Source: Pseudomonadota bacterium
GTDB lineage: Bacteria > Pseudomonadota > Gammaproteobacteria > Xanthomonadales > Xanthomonadaceae
Length of the DNA stretch: 64,000 nt
Reading direction: 5' to 3'
NCBI GenBank assembly: GCA_030528565.1
Contig: JAUMYP010000005.1
Span: 36,044 to 100,043 of the forward strand
Both the position numbers and the translations under genes were made by a program. A model generated the notes under the pieces. It had not been told where the DNA came from. It did no database searches and worked only from the letters and a program-made list of their open reading frames with translations. Of this stretch, positions 47,840 to 57,200 are shown one piece after another; positions within the stretch are counted from its first letter, which is position 1, and the number at the start of each line of letters is the position of its first letter.

Positions 47840-48940
47840 TCACAGTACGCCGCGCTTCATCTGGTCGCGCTCGATTGACTCAAACAGCGCCTGGAAATTG
47901 CCTTCGCCAAAGCCCTCGTTGCCCTTGCGCTGGATGATTTCAAAGAAAATCGGGCCAAACGCGTTCTGAGTAAAGATTTGCAGCAGCTTGCGCTGTTTGG
48001 TGTCCGGGTCGGCGTCAATCAGAATCGAGTTCTTGCGCAGCCGTTCCACGTCTTCGCCGTGGTTGGGCACGCGGATGTCGATGACATCGAAATAGGTATC
48101 CGGGGTGTCCAGGAACTTCACCCCGCGCGCGTGCATCGCTTCCACGGTGTCGTAGATATTGTTGGTGAACAGCGCGATATGCTGGATGCCTTCGCCCTTG
48201 TAGTCACGCAGGTATTCGTTGATTTGGCTTTTTTCGTCGCTGGACTCGTTAAGCGGAATACGCACGATGCCATCGGGTGCGGTCATCGCCTTGGAGAGCA
48301 GGCCGGTCTTGGCGCCCTTGATGTCGAAATAGCGGATTTCGCGGAAGTTGAACAGCTTTTCGTAATACTCCGACCACTTGTCCATATTGCCGAGGAACAG
48401 GTTATGCGTCAGATGGTCGATAAAGGTCAGGCCAAAGCCCTTGGGCTGCGCCTCGGCACCCTCGAACAGCTCGAAATCGGCATACAAATCAGCCTTGCCA
48501 TCATCCACCAGATACAGCATGCAATCGCCAATGCCCTTGATGACCGGCGCATCCACGGCGCGGGTTTCCGGCTTGAAGTCGATTGCTTCGCCGCCATTGG
48601 CGAGTACATGCGCCAGCACTTCGCTGGAGGGCTTCTTGAAATTGATGGCAAAGCCGCAGGCCGAAGGGCCGTGCTTTTGCGCAAAGTCCGAGGCAAACGA
48701 GTCTTCCGACTCATTCAGCAGGAAGTTGATGCCACCCTGGCGGAACAGGGTGATGTCGCGGCTTTTGTGCTTGGCAATCGCGGTAAAGCCCATGCCCTCG
48801 AGATATTCGCGCATGCGTGCGCCTTCGCCCTTGGGCGCGGCGAACTCGACAAACTCAAACCCGTTGATGCCCATCGGGTTTTCAAAAGTGGTCGGAATCA
48901 TCCCGATATCCTGGTCAATCACGGCGCGGGCTAGGGACAT
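47840..48940 (-). CDS. hppD: 4-hydroxyphenylpyruvate dioxygenase
   Basis: 366 residues. It makes homogentisate from 4-hydroxyphenylpyruvate. Iron ligands are placed in IDHLTHNLFLGN (first His), GIQHIALFTNNIYDTVE (second His) and GPIFFEIIQRKGNEGFGEGN (Glu). Two glyoxalase-fold halves are visible. It is the first gene of the minus-strand unit hppD-MAPEG-hmgA, divergent from the MarR gene across a palindromic operator. Start could also be the internal MIPTTFENPMG. Confidence 0.97.
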   Translation of the reverse strand: MSLARAVIDQDIGMIPTTFENPMGINGFEFVEFAAPKGEGARMREYLEGMGFTAIAKHKSRDITLFRQGGINFLLNESEDSFASDFAQKHGPSACGFAINFKKPSSEVLAHVLANGGEAIDFKPETRAVDAPVIKGIGDCMLYLVDDGKADLYADFELFEGAEAQPKGFGLTFIDHLTHNLFLGNMDKWSEYYEKLFNFREIRYFDIKGAKTGLLSKAMTAPDGIVRIPLNESSDEKSQINEYLRDYKGEGIQHIALFTNNIYDTVEAMHARGVKFLDTPDTYFDVIDIRVPNHGEDVERLRKNSILIDADPDTKQRKLLQIFTQNAFGPIFFEIIQRKGNEGFGEGNFQALFESIERDQMKRGVL

Positions 48941-48986
48941 GGCTTACTCCTGCTTGAAAGGGGAAGTTGGCAAAGCCGACTTTATA

Positions 48987-49000
48987 GTTTCAAATGAAAC
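48987..49000. promoter_or_regulatory. Palindromic operator in the hppD-marR intergenic region
   Basis: GTTTCA-AA-TGAAAC, a perfect 14-base inverted repeat in the 103-bp gap between the two divergent starts. MarR proteins bind such palindromes as dimers. The site lies 47 bp from hppD and 43 bp from the marR start, so it could block both promoters. Confidence 0.75.
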
Positions 49001-49043
49001 CAATAGCAAGGCGCACTGCCGCAATCGCCTGCCGGAGCCACCA

Positions 49044-49487
49044 ATGCCATCGCCACAACTCGACCTGGACAGCTTTCTGCCTTACCGGCTGTCGGTGCTG
49101 TCCAACCGCATCAGCCAGAGCATCGCCCGGCTATATGCCGAGCAATTCCAAATCAGCATTACCGAATGGCGGGTGTTGGCGGTACTTGGCCGTTACAGTG
49201 GCCTGGCTGCCAACGAGGTGGCCGAGCGCACCGCGATGGACAAGGTCGCGGTCAGCCGCGCGGTAGCGCGACTGGGGGAGCGCGGCCTGATTGCGCGCAG
49301 CACCCACGACCACGACCGCCGCCGCTCGGTGCTGGAACTCTCCGCCAACGGCAAGCGCATCCATGCACAAATCGCCCCACTGGCATTGGAGATGGAGCGT
49401 CAGCTGCTGGCCGGACTGGACAAGGATGAGCGCGTCATGCTGGATAGGCTGCTGGGCAAGCTCTCAGAAAGCCAACAGCGCCTTTGA
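49044..49487 (+). CDS. MarR-family regulator of the tyrosine/homogentisate genes
   Basis: 147 residues. Winged helix-turn-helix: FQISITEWRVLAVLGRYSGL, then AANEVAERTAMDKVAVSRAV (recognition helix region), and the wing THDHDRRRSVLELS with the conserved DxRxxx. The divergent hppD unit and the palindrome at 48987-49000 make it the likely repressor, with a pathway intermediate such as homogentisate as inducer (inferred). The ATG at 49044 follows CCGGAGCC; the frame open to 48378 is antisense to hppD and not coding. Confidence 0.92.
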   Translation: MPSPQLDLDSFLPYRLSVLSNRISQSIARLYAEQFQISITEWRVLAVLGRYSGLAANEVAERTAMDKVAVSRAVARLGERGLIARSTHDHDRRRSVLELSANGKRIHAQIAPLALEMERQLLAGLDKDERVMLDRLLGKLSESQQRL

Positions 49488-49506
49488 TGCGACGATAGAC
49501 AATAAT

Positions 49507-49537
49507 AAAAAACGCCGGGTTTCCCCGGCGTTTTTGT
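49507..49537. terminator. Bidirectional terminator between marR and the POT transporter
   Basis: AAAAACGCCGGG, loop, CCCGGCGTTTTT. A's before and T's after make it work in both directions for two convergent genes. Confidence 0.92.
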
Positions 49538-49555
49538 TGGCATCACGGCAGCGGC

Positions 49556-51067
49556 TTATTTCACCCCGTGCATCAGCTTGTTGATGACTGGCGAGAGCAG
49601 GAAGAACAGCACTGCGCAGCCCAGTCCCAGCCAGAATAGTTGGTTGAAGGTGTTGCCGTAATTGGCCAGTGCGCTGGCGCGGTCGGCCACTTCACCGGCA
49701 CCGCCGGAGGCGATTGCGGCAATGCGTCCGGCCACGAAGTTGGCCATGGCAATCGACAGGAACCAGCCACCCATCGCCAGGCCGGTTTCCTGCGGCCGCG
49801 CCAGTTTGGTGACCATCGCCAAGCCAATCGGTGAGAGGCACAGCTCGCCCATGGTGTGAATCAGATAGGTCAGGGTCAGCCACATCCAGGAAATGTTCTG
49901 GTTGGCATCGGCCGTATTGTTGATGGCAAACACCAGGATGTAGAAGCCCAGCGCCGCACCCAGGAGGCCAATGGCGAACTTGCGCGGAATCGAGGGATTC
50001 CAGTCAGCCTTGTCGAGCTTGACCCAGAGCGAGGCAAACAGCGGCGCCAGCAGGATAATGAACACCGGGTTCACCGACTGGAAGATTTCAAAGGTGGGCT
50101 GCCAGCCAAACAGCGTGGTTTCCGGCATCTTCACATGGTCTTGTGCCAGGAAGTTGAGCGAGGAGCCGGCCTGCTCGAACAGCGACCAGAACAGGATGTT
50201 GGCAAAGAACAGAATCAGCATGGCGATATAGCGATGCAGCTGCGCCTTCTCGCCGCTTTTGACACCACTCCAGATGAAATACAGCGCCAGCGCCGCCATC
50301 ATCACCCCCAGCACCACGGCCAGCACTTCACTCTGGCTCAGCAGGAAATACACCGGCGCGACCAGCAGGGCAGCGGCAATGGTGATTTGCAGCACCGGCC
50401 CCCAGCCTTCCTTGCCCTTGGGCGCGGTGCCGACATGGCCCAGCCAGCCCTTCAGCAGCTGGAAAATCATCAGCCCCAGCAGCATGCCCATGCCGGCGCT
50501 GAAGAAGCCCCAGCGATAGCCGTATTTCTGTCCAATCAGCGTGGCGCAGATAATCGGCGCAATCAGCGCACCGGCATTGATGCCCATGTAGAAGATGGTG
50601 AAACCCGAATCGCGGCGGGCATCGCCCGGGGCGTAGAGCTTGCCAACCATGGTGGAGATATTGGGCTTGAACAGGCCATTGCCGACCACCAGTACCGCCA
50701 GGCCAATGATGAAGGTGGTGAGGTCAGGCGCCATCAGCATGAAACTGCCAATGGCCATCAATACCCCGCCCAGCATGATGGAACGCTGATAACCCAGGAT
50801 GCGGTCAGCCACATAGCCACCGGCGATACCGGTCATGTACACCAGCGAGGTGAAGCCGCCATAGGTCAGGCTGGCCTGCTCGCGCGCCTCGGCTCCGGAG
50901 AGATGGGCAAAGAACTGCGCGGCGATATGCACGGCCAGCATGGCGCGCATGCCGTAGTACATGAAACGCTCCCAGAACTCGGTGCCAAACAGGTTCCAAA
51001 GCGCCTTGGGATGACCAAGAAAATCACCACCCGGTGGTGGCTGGAAAGCAGGTTGATTCGCACTCAT
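49556..51067 (-). CDS. POT-family proton-coupled oligopeptide transporter
   Basis: 503 residues, about 12-14 membrane helices. PTR2 signature in GIAGGYVADRILGYQRSIMLGG, and FWERFMYYGMRAML at the start with the ExxER-like proton site. KPNISTMVGKLY is the second family motif. It brings di- and tripeptides into the cytoplasm, which fits a peptide-using lifestyle with the S9 peptidase nearby. The start at 51067 (MSANQPAFQ) is preferred over 51151. Confidence 0.95.
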   Translation of the reverse strand: MSANQPAFQPPPGGDFLGHPKALWNLFGTEFWERFMYYGMRAMLAVHIAAQFFAHLSGAEAREQASLTYGGFTSLVYMTGIAGGYVADRILGYQRSIMLGGVLMAIGSFMLMAPDLTTFIIGLAVLVVGNGLFKPNISTMVGKLYAPGDARRDSGFTIFYMGINAGALIAPIICATLIGQKYGYRWGFFSAGMGMLLGLMIFQLLKGWLGHVGTAPKGKEGWGPVLQITIAAALLVAPVYFLLSQSEVLAVVLGVMMAALALYFIWSGVKSGEKAQLHRYIAMLILFFANILFWSLFEQAGSSLNFLAQDHVKMPETTLFGWQPTFEIFQSVNPVFIILLAPLFASLWVKLDKADWNPSIPRKFAIGLLGAALGFYILVFAINNTADANQNISWMWLTLTYLIHTMGELCLSPIGLAMVTKLARPQETGLAMGGWFLSIAMANFVAGRIAAIASGGAGEVADRASALANYGNTFNQLFWLGLGCAVLFFLLSPVINKLMHGVK

Positions 51068-51422
51068 GTGTGATTCCTGTAGCTGTTGAATGAATGCCGC
51101 CCAAACAAGCGGGGGACGGGCGAGCATTACCGAGCGATTCCTTGCCGTCAATCAAAAAAGATGGCGCAGTGCAACATAATTGTGATGTTTTGTGAGGTGA
51201 ATCGCGGTTTTAGGGTCGGAGTCCAGCCTTATGCCCGGGTGTTGTCAGCCCACGCCAAGTCGGGCACCAAGTCCTAACTTGGCTCACACGAATCAATCAC
51301 TTGCATGATTGATTCGTGGTTGCTCACCCATGAGCAACAAGGCGCCTTCCGGATATTCAGAGGCTCCTTGGTTTGGGACTGGATAGAATTTCCCGTTCGC
51401 CAGCCGTTGAGTGTCAACCATC
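51068..51422. other. Intergenic region upstream of the RND efflux genes
   Basis: 355 bases between divergent genes. It has no credible gene. It does hold two adjacent perfect hairpins at 51287-51338, described separately, and must contain promoters for both sides. Confidence 0.5.
51287..51338. repeat. Twin perfect inverted repeats upstream of the RND operon
   Basis: CACGAATCAATCA (51287-51299), loop of 6, TGATTGATTCGTG (51306-51318); then directly GTTGCTCA (51319-51326), loop CCCA, TGAGCAAC (51331-51338). The first is a 13-bp and the second an 8-bp perfect stem. No T-run follows, so they are not typical terminators. The first could be a TetR/MarR-type operator. Confidence 0.85.
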
Positions 51423-52502
51423 ATGATGCGCAAATCCCGTTTTACTCTCGCCGCTGCATTGTTGCCGGCAGCCTTGTTGAGTGCCTGTGGCAAGCCCGAG
51501 CCTGCCGGGCAGCCGGGCCGGGGTCAGTCGCAGCCAGTGCCGGTGGTGATTGACAGCGTGCAGCAGGTCACGGTGGTGGAAAATCTGGCGGCGGTGGGCA
51601 CGGTCAGTGCGCGCGAGTCGGTGACCTTGACCGCCAAGGTCAGCGAGACGGTGGAACGGGTTCATTTTGAAAGCGGCCAGCAGGTGGCGCGCGGCGCGGC
51701 GCTGGTCACGCTTTCCGGGCAGCAGCAGCGGGCGGCGTTGCAGGCGGCCGAGGCCAATGCCGAGGAAGCCGAACGGCTGTATCAGCGCAACCGGCAATTG
51801 GTCGAGCAGCAATTGATTGCGCGGGCGAGCTTTGATGCACAAGTCGCCAGCCGCAGTGCCACGCGGGCGCAGGTGGCGCAAATCCGCGCGCAACTGGCTG
51901 ACCGGGTGATTCGCGCACCGTTTTCCGGGGTGCTGGGGCTTCGTCAGGTCAGTCCCGGTGCACTGGTCACGCCGGGCACGGTGATTACCACGCTGGACGA
52001 TATCAGCCGCGTCCATGTGGACTTTCCGCTGCCCGAGTCGCAGCTGGCGCTGCTGGGGGTTGGACAGCGGCTGACTGGCACCACGGCGGCCTGGCCGGGG
52101 CGCAGTTTTGAGGGGGTGGTGACGACCATCAATACCCGTATTGACCCGCTAAGCCGTGCCGTCATGGTGCGCGCGGACTTTGCCAATCCCGACCGTGCGC
52201 TGCGGCCTGGCATGTTGTTCAACGTGCAATTGCAGCAGGCTGAAAGAAAGGCGCTGATGGTGCCAGAGATTGCCTTGACACAAGTGGGCCGCGAGAGCTT
52301 TGTGTGGAAGGTGGATGCCGGCAACAAGGTGCAGCAAAGTGCGGTGATAACCGGCTACCGCGAAGCGGGCAAGGTGGAAATCGTGCAGGGCCTGGAGGCG
52401 GGCGAGCGCATCGTGGTTGAAGGCGTGGGCAAGCTGCGCGCCGGGCAGCGCGTGGCGCAGGCCGGGGCAGCGGCTGAAAAACCGGGCGCAGCAAAACCAT
52501 GA
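51423..52502 (+). CDS. RND efflux periplasmic adaptor (HlyD/MFP family), lipoprotein
   Basis: 359 residues. Lipoprotein signal FTLAAALLPAALLSACG with lipobox LSAC. Barrel-sandwich and coiled-coil parts are visible (VHFESGQQVARGAALVTLSG, then AEANAEEAERLYQRNRQLVE, then VIRAPFSGVLGLRQVSPGA). It bridges the inner-membrane pump and an outer-membrane channel. Its end overlaps the permease start by 4 bp. No outer-membrane factor or regulator gene is adjacent. Start 51423 is the first of two tandem ATGs; a GTG at 51411 is also in frame. Confidence 0.94.
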   Translation: MMRKSRFTLAAALLPAALLSACGKPEPAGQPGRGQSQPVPVVIDSVQQVTVVENLAAVGTVSARESVTLTAKVSETVERVHFESGQQVARGAALVTLSGQQQRAALQAAEANAEEAERLYQRNRQLVEQQLIARASFDAQVASRSATRAQVAQIRAQLADRVIRAPFSGVLGLRQVSPGALVTPGTVITTLDDISRVHVDFPLPESQLALLGVGQRLTGTTAAWPGRSFEGVVTTINTRIDPLSRAVMVRADFANPDRALRPGMLFNVQLQQAERKALMVPEIALTQVGRESFVWKVDAGNKVQQSAVITGYREAGKVEIVQGLEAGERIVVEGVGKLRAGQRVAQAGAAAEKPGAAKP

Positions 52503-55500
52503 AGCTTTCCGATATCTCCATCCAGCGACCGGTATTTGCCACGGTGATGAGCCTGTTGCTCATCGTGCTTGGCATCATGTCGTTCCAGCGCCTGACCGTG
52601 CGCGAGTTGCCCGCCATCGACCCGCCGGTGGTTTCGGTGGATGTCAGCTATCCGGGCGCCTCTGCGGCGGTGGTGGAAACCCGCATCACCCAACTGCTGG
52701 AGGGCGCGCTGGCAGGCATCGAGGGCATTAATACCATCGAATCCAGCAGCCGCAACGGGCGCGCCTCGGTGACCATCGAGTTCAACCTCAACCGCGATAT
52801 TGAAGCAGCCGCCAATGATGTGCGCGATGCCATCAGCCGGGTTGCGGGGCGCTTGCCGCAGGAGGCTGACGCGCCACGGGTGGCCAAGGTGGAGTCCGAT
52901 GCCGATGTGATTCTCTGGCTGAACATGCGCTCGACGGTGATGGACACGCTGGCGCTGACCGACTACGCCAACCGCTACATCGTGGACCGGCTCTCGGCGC
53001 TCGATGGCGTGGCGCAGGTGCAGGTCGGCGGCGGGCAGAACTACGCCATGCGTATCTGGCTGGACCACGACGCCCTGGCCGCACGCGGCCTGGCGCCTGC
53101 GGATGTGGAGGCCGCGCTGCGTGCAGAAAATGTGGAGCTGCCTGCCGGGACGCTGGAATCGGCGCAGCGCGATTTCACCCTGCGCATGCAGCGCGATTAC
53201 ACCAGTGCTGAAGAATTTGCCCGCCTGCCCATCAAGCGCGGCGCGGATGGCTATGTGGTACGGCTTGATGATGTGGCCGATGTGGAGCTGACCGCGGCCG
53301 AGCGCCGTTCCTATCTGCGCAGCAATTTCCAGCCCAATGTCGGCCTTGGCATTGTGCGCACCTCCACGGCCAATGCGCTGGAAGTGGCGCGCGCCGCGCG
53401 CACCGAGGCCGAGAAGATTCAGGACAGCCTGCCCGAAGGCACGGAAATCTTCGTCGCCTATGACAGCACCATCTTCATCGACGCCTCCATCAAGCGCGTG
53501 TACTGGACGCTGCTTGAAGCTGCCATCCTGGTGGTGGCGGTCATCTGGCTGTTCCTTGGCAGCCTGCGCGCGGCCATCATCCCGGCGGTGACTGTGCCGG
53601 TGTGTCTGGTCAGCGCCTTTATCGCCCTGTATGCGTTTGGCTATTCCATCAATCTCTTGACCCTGCTGGCGCTGGTGCTGTGTATCGGCCTGGTGGTGGA
53701 TGATGCCATCGTGGTGCTGGAAAACATCCAGCGCCGCGCCGACCTTGGCGAGCCTGCCCTGCTGGCGGCCAAGCGCGGCACCCGGCAGGTGGCATTTGCG
53801 GTGATTGCCACTACCGCCGTGCTGGTGGCGGTGTTCCTGCCGGTGGGCTTCATGGAAGGCAATACCGGCCGCCTGTTCCGCGAACTTTCCATCGCGCTGG
53901 CCGGTGCAGTGGCGATTTCCGCCTTTGTGGCGCTGACGCTTACGCCGATGATGTGTGCGCAAATGGTGCGTGCCCACGGCAAGCAAACCGGCTTCAATGC
54001 CTGGATGAACCGCCAGCTCGCGCGCCTGGGCGATGCTTACGGACGCAGCATCACGCGCATGCTGGCGCTGAAAACAAGCCGGATTGGCCTGCTGGCCGGG
54101 CTGGTGATGCTGGGCTGTCTGGCACTGGCGGCGCTGCTGTATCCGCGCGTACCCAGCGAGCTTGCCCCCAGCGAAGACCGGGGCCGCTTTTTTGTCAGCA
54201 TCAATGCGCCTGAAGGCGCCGGTTTTGATTACACCGTCTCGCAAGTGCAGCAAGTGGAAGAAGTGCTGCGCCCGCTGATTGGCGAGGACAAGCCCATCGT
54301 GCGCGCCAATTCGCGCGCGCCCGGTTGGGGCGGCGGCGAGGACATGCATACCGGCAATGTCATCGTCTTTATGCAGGATTGGGACAAGCGCGAAGTCAGC
54401 ACCGAAGAAGTCGTCAACCAGGTGCGCCGCGAGCTTGGCAAACTGCCCGGCGTGCAGGCGCGCGCCTCGGCACCCGGTGGCCTGGTGGGCGGACGCAGCG
54501 GAGGCCGCTTCAGCTTGGTGCTGGGCGGCCCGAACTACGAAGAACTGGTGCAATGGCGCGACCGGATGATGGCGCGCATGGATGAATACCCCGGCCTTCT
54601 GGCGCCGGATTCGGACTACAAGGAAACCCGCCCGCAAATGCGGGTATTGATTGACCGTGCGCGCGCCGCCGACCTTGGCGTGTCGGTCACCGAGATTGGC
54701 CGCACCCTGGAAACCCTGATGGGCAGCCGCCGCGTCACCACCTTTGTCGATGATGGCCGCGAATACGATGTCATCATGCAGGGCGAGCGCGACAAGCGCA
54801 TGACCCCGGCTGACCTTGGCCAGACCCAGGTGCGCGGACGCGGCGGCAGCCTGGTGCCGCTATCGAATCTGGTGACACTGGAAGAACTGGCCGAGCCGGG
54901 GCGCTTCAACCGCTTCAACCGCCTGCGTGCGATTACCGTCACCGCAGACCTGGCGCCGGGCACCCGCATGGGCGAGGCGATTGCCTGGGCGCAGCAGGCC
55001 GCCCGCGAAGAACTGCCCGGTCACGCACAGATTGACTGGAAGGGCGAAACCCGCGAATACCTGCGCAGCGGCAGCGCGGTGCTGCTGACCTTCGCCATGG
55101 CGCTGATGATTGTCTATCTGGTGCTGGCCGCGCAGTTCGAGAGCTTCATCCATCCCCTGGTCATCATGCTTACCGTGCCGCTGGCGGTGCTGGGCGCGCT
55201 GATTGGCCTGTGGCTGACTGGCAGCAGCCTCAACCTGTTCTCGCAAATCGGCATCGTCATGCTGGTCGGGCTGGCGGCCAAGAACGGCATCCTGATTGTC
55301 GAGTTTGCCAACCAGTTGCGCGATGAAGGCCGCAGCGTGGCAGCGGCCATTGCCGAGGCCAGCGCGGTGCGCCTGCGCCCGATTCTGATGACCTCCACCG
55401 CCACCGTGGTCGGCGCCCTGCCGCTGGTAATTTCCGGTGGCCCCGGCTCGGCCAGCCGCGCCGCCATCGGCATCGTCATCATCTTCGGCGTGTCCTTCGC

Positions 55501-55630
55501 CACCTTGCTGACCCTGTTCGTGGTGCCGGCCCTGTACGCCCTGCTGGCGCCCTTCACCCGTTCGCCCGATGCCTTGAAAAACGAACTGGAGGCTTTGGAA
55601 GCCACTACCCCGCCGGTGCAGGGGCATTGA
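52499..55630 (+). CDS. RND efflux transporter permease
   Basis: 1043 residues, full length for an HAE1-type pump. LSDISIQRPVFATVMSLLLI at the start, conserved TM4 aspartates in VLCIGLVVDDAIVVLENIQR, and FFALTLTP-like VALTLTPMMCAQM are typical. Two large periplasmic loops and a C-terminal repeat (VMLVGLAAKNGILIVEFANQ) follow. It exports drugs or other amphiphiles by proton antiport. Two genes only (adaptor and permease), so the outer-membrane channel must come from elsewhere. Confidence 0.96.
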   Translation: MKLSDISIQRPVFATVMSLLLIVLGIMSFQRLTVRELPAIDPPVVSVDVSYPGASAAVVETRITQLLEGALAGIEGINTIESSSRNGRASVTIEFNLNRDIEAAANDVRDAISRVAGRLPQEADAPRVAKVESDADVILWLNMRSTVMDTLALTDYANRYIVDRLSALDGVAQVQVGGGQNYAMRIWLDHDALAARGLAPADVEAALRAENVELPAGTLESAQRDFTLRMQRDYTSAEEFARLPIKRGADGYVVRLDDVADVELTAAERRSYLRSNFQPNVGLGIVRTSTANALEVARAARTEAEKIQDSLPEGTEIFVAYDSTIFIDASIKRVYWTLLEAAILVVAVIWLFLGSLRAAIIPAVTVPVCLVSAFIALYAFGYSINLLTLLALVLCIGLVVDDAIVVLENIQRRADLGEPALLAAKRGTRQVAFAVIATTAVLVAVFLPVGFMEGNTGRLFRELSIALAGAVAISAFVALTLTPMMCAQMVRAHGKQTGFNAWMNRQLARLGDAYGRSITRMLALKTSRIGLLAGLVMLGCLALAALLYPRVPSELAPSEDRGRFFVSINAPEGAGFDYTVSQVQQVEEVLRPLIGEDKPIVRANSRAPGWGGGEDMHTGNVIVFMQDWDKREVSTEEVVNQVRRELGKLPGVQARASAPGGLVGGRSGGRFSLVLGGPNYEELVQWRDRMMARMDEYPGLLAPDSDYKETRPQMRVLIDRARAADLGVSVTEIGRTLETLMGSRRVTTFVDDGREYDVIMQGERDKRMTPADLGQTQVRGRGGSLVPLSNLVTLEELAEPGRFNRFNRLRAITVTADLAPGTRMGEAIAWAQQAAREELPGHAQIDWKGETREYLRSGSAVLLTFAMALMIVYLVLAAQFESFIHPLVIMLTVPLAVLGALIGLWLTGSSLNLFSQIGIVMLVGLAAKNGILIVEFANQLRDEGRSVAAAIAEASAVRLRPILMTSTATVVGALPLVISGGPGSASRAAIGIVIIFGVSFATLLTLFVVPALYALLAPFTRSPDALKNELEALEATTPPVQGH

Positions 55631-55721
55631 GCAATGCGTCCAGTGATGCTTGGCACGGTCCAACAAGCGCTCAAAAATCCGTCACAATCACGCCTGTCCT
55701 TTGCCTGAACGGGAGTACACA

Positions 55722-57200
55722 TTGGAAGCCTGGGTCAAAAACATCAATGATTGGGTCTGGTCAACGCCGCTGATTGTGTTGTGTCTGGGGGCGGGGATGT
55801 ATTTCTCGCTGCGCACGCGCTTTGTGCAGGTGCGACAGGTGCGCGAGATGGTACGGCTGTTGCTGACGGATAATCGCTCCGAAGCCGGGGTGTCGTCATT
55901 CCAGGCGCTGGCGATGTCGCTTTCCGGGCGGGTGGGGATTGGCAATATCGCCGGTGTGGCCACCGCCATCGCCTACGGTGGTCCCGGTGCGGTGTTCTGG
56001 ATGTGGATTGTGGCTTTTCTGGGCGCATCCACGGCCTATGTGGAATCCACGCTCGGGCAGATTTACAAGGAAAAAGACAGCGAAGGCCGTTACCGCGGCG
56101 GCCCTGCGTATTACATCGAGAAAGCCACCGGGCAAAAATGGTACGCATGGCTGTTTGCCATCACCACGGCGCTGGCCTGCGGCCTGTTGCTGCCGGGGGT
56201 GCAGGCCAATGGCATTGCCGATGGCCTGAAAAATGCCTGGAACATCCCGCCGCAGATGACCGCCACCGTGGTGGTGGTATTGCTCGGCTTCGTCATTTTT
56301 GGTGGGGTCAAGCGCATTGCCCGGGTGGCAGAAATCGTGGTGCCGTTCATGGCGCTGGCCTACATTCTGGTGGCGATGGTCATCATGCTGCTCAATGCCG
56401 ACAAGCTGCCGGCCATGTGGCTGCTTATCATCAAGAGTGCTTTTGGCGGTGAGGCGGCATTTGGAGGTATGTTGGGGCTTGCCATTGCCTGGGGCGTGAA
56501 GCGCGGCATTTATTCCAACGAAGCAGGCCAGGGCACCGGCCCGCATGCGGCGGCGGCGGCGGAGGTTTCGCATCCGGCCAAGCAAGGGCTGGTGCAGGCA
56601 TTTTCGGTATATGTCGATACCCTGCTGGTATGCTCGGCCACGGCCTTCATGATGCTCTCCACCGGTGCTTATAACGTCATCCAGCGCAGTCAGGATGCCG
56701 CCGGGCAAATGGTGGATACGATGCTGGTGGAGAATTTGCCTGGAGTGAAAGTGGGGCCGGGCTTTGCACAAAATGCAGTGGAATCGGTGCTGCCGGGCTA
56801 TGGCGCGGGTTTTGTGGCGCTGGCGCTGCTGTTCTTCGCCTTCACCACCATCATGGCCTATTACTACATGGCCGAAACCAATGTGACCTTCCTCACCCGT
56901 GGCAAACGCTCTGCCGTGTTGGTATTTGCGCTGCGCCTGCTGTTGCTGGCGGCTGTGACCTTTGGCGCGGTACGCACTGCAGATATGGCCTGGGGCATTG
57001 GCGATATTGGCGTGGGGCTGATGGCCTGGCTCAACATCATCGCCATCTTGCTGATTCAGCACCCGGCGCTGGCTGCGCTGCGTGATTACGAAAAGCAAAA
57101 GCGGGCGGGTATCCAGGAACCGGAATTCGACCCGGATGCGCTGGGCATCAAAAATGCCGACTTCTGGCGCGAGCGCAAGGCATCCCGCCATGCAGATTGA
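55722..57200 (+). CDS. Alanine/sodium symporter (AGCS family)
   Basis: 492 residues, about ten membrane helices. AGCS pattern in SLSGRVGIGNIAGVATAIAY, GGPGAVFWMWIVAFLGASTAYV and KRGIYSNEAGQGTGPHAAAA. It takes up alanine or glycine with sodium. I choose the TTG at 55722 because CGGGAGT lies 7 bases before it and relatives start with EAWVK; the upstream frame has no ribosome site. Sodium-driven uptake fits the Mrp-type sodium/proton antiporter nearby. Confidence 0.93.
   Translation: MEAWVKNINDWVWSTPLIVLCLGAGMYFSLRTRFVQVRQVREMVRLLLTDNRSEAGVSSFQALAMSLSGRVGIGNIAGVATAIAYGGPGAVFWMWIVAFLGASTAYVESTLGQIYKEKDSEGRYRGGPAYYIEKATGQKWYAWLFAITTALACGLLLPGVQANGIADGLKNAWNIPPQMTATVVVVLLGFVIFGGVKRIARVAEIVVPFMALAYILVAMVIMLLNADKLPAMWLLIIKSAFGGEAAFGGMLGLAIAWGVKRGIYSNEAGQGTGPHAAAAAEVSHPAKQGLVQAFSVYVDTLLVCSATAFMMLSTGAYNVIQRSQDAAGQMVDTMLVENLPGVKVGPGFAQNAVESVLPGYGAGFVALALLFFAFTTIMAYYYMAETNVTFLTRGKRSAVLVFALRLLLLAAVTFGAVRTADMAWGIGDIGVGLMAWLNIIAILLIQHPALAALRDYEKQKRAGIQEPEFDPDALGIKNADFWRERKASRHAD

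Noticed and set aside
52355..54637. 760-codon minus-strand frame opposite the RND permease
   Set aside because: Antisense shadow; histidine/glutamine-rich text without recognisable domains.
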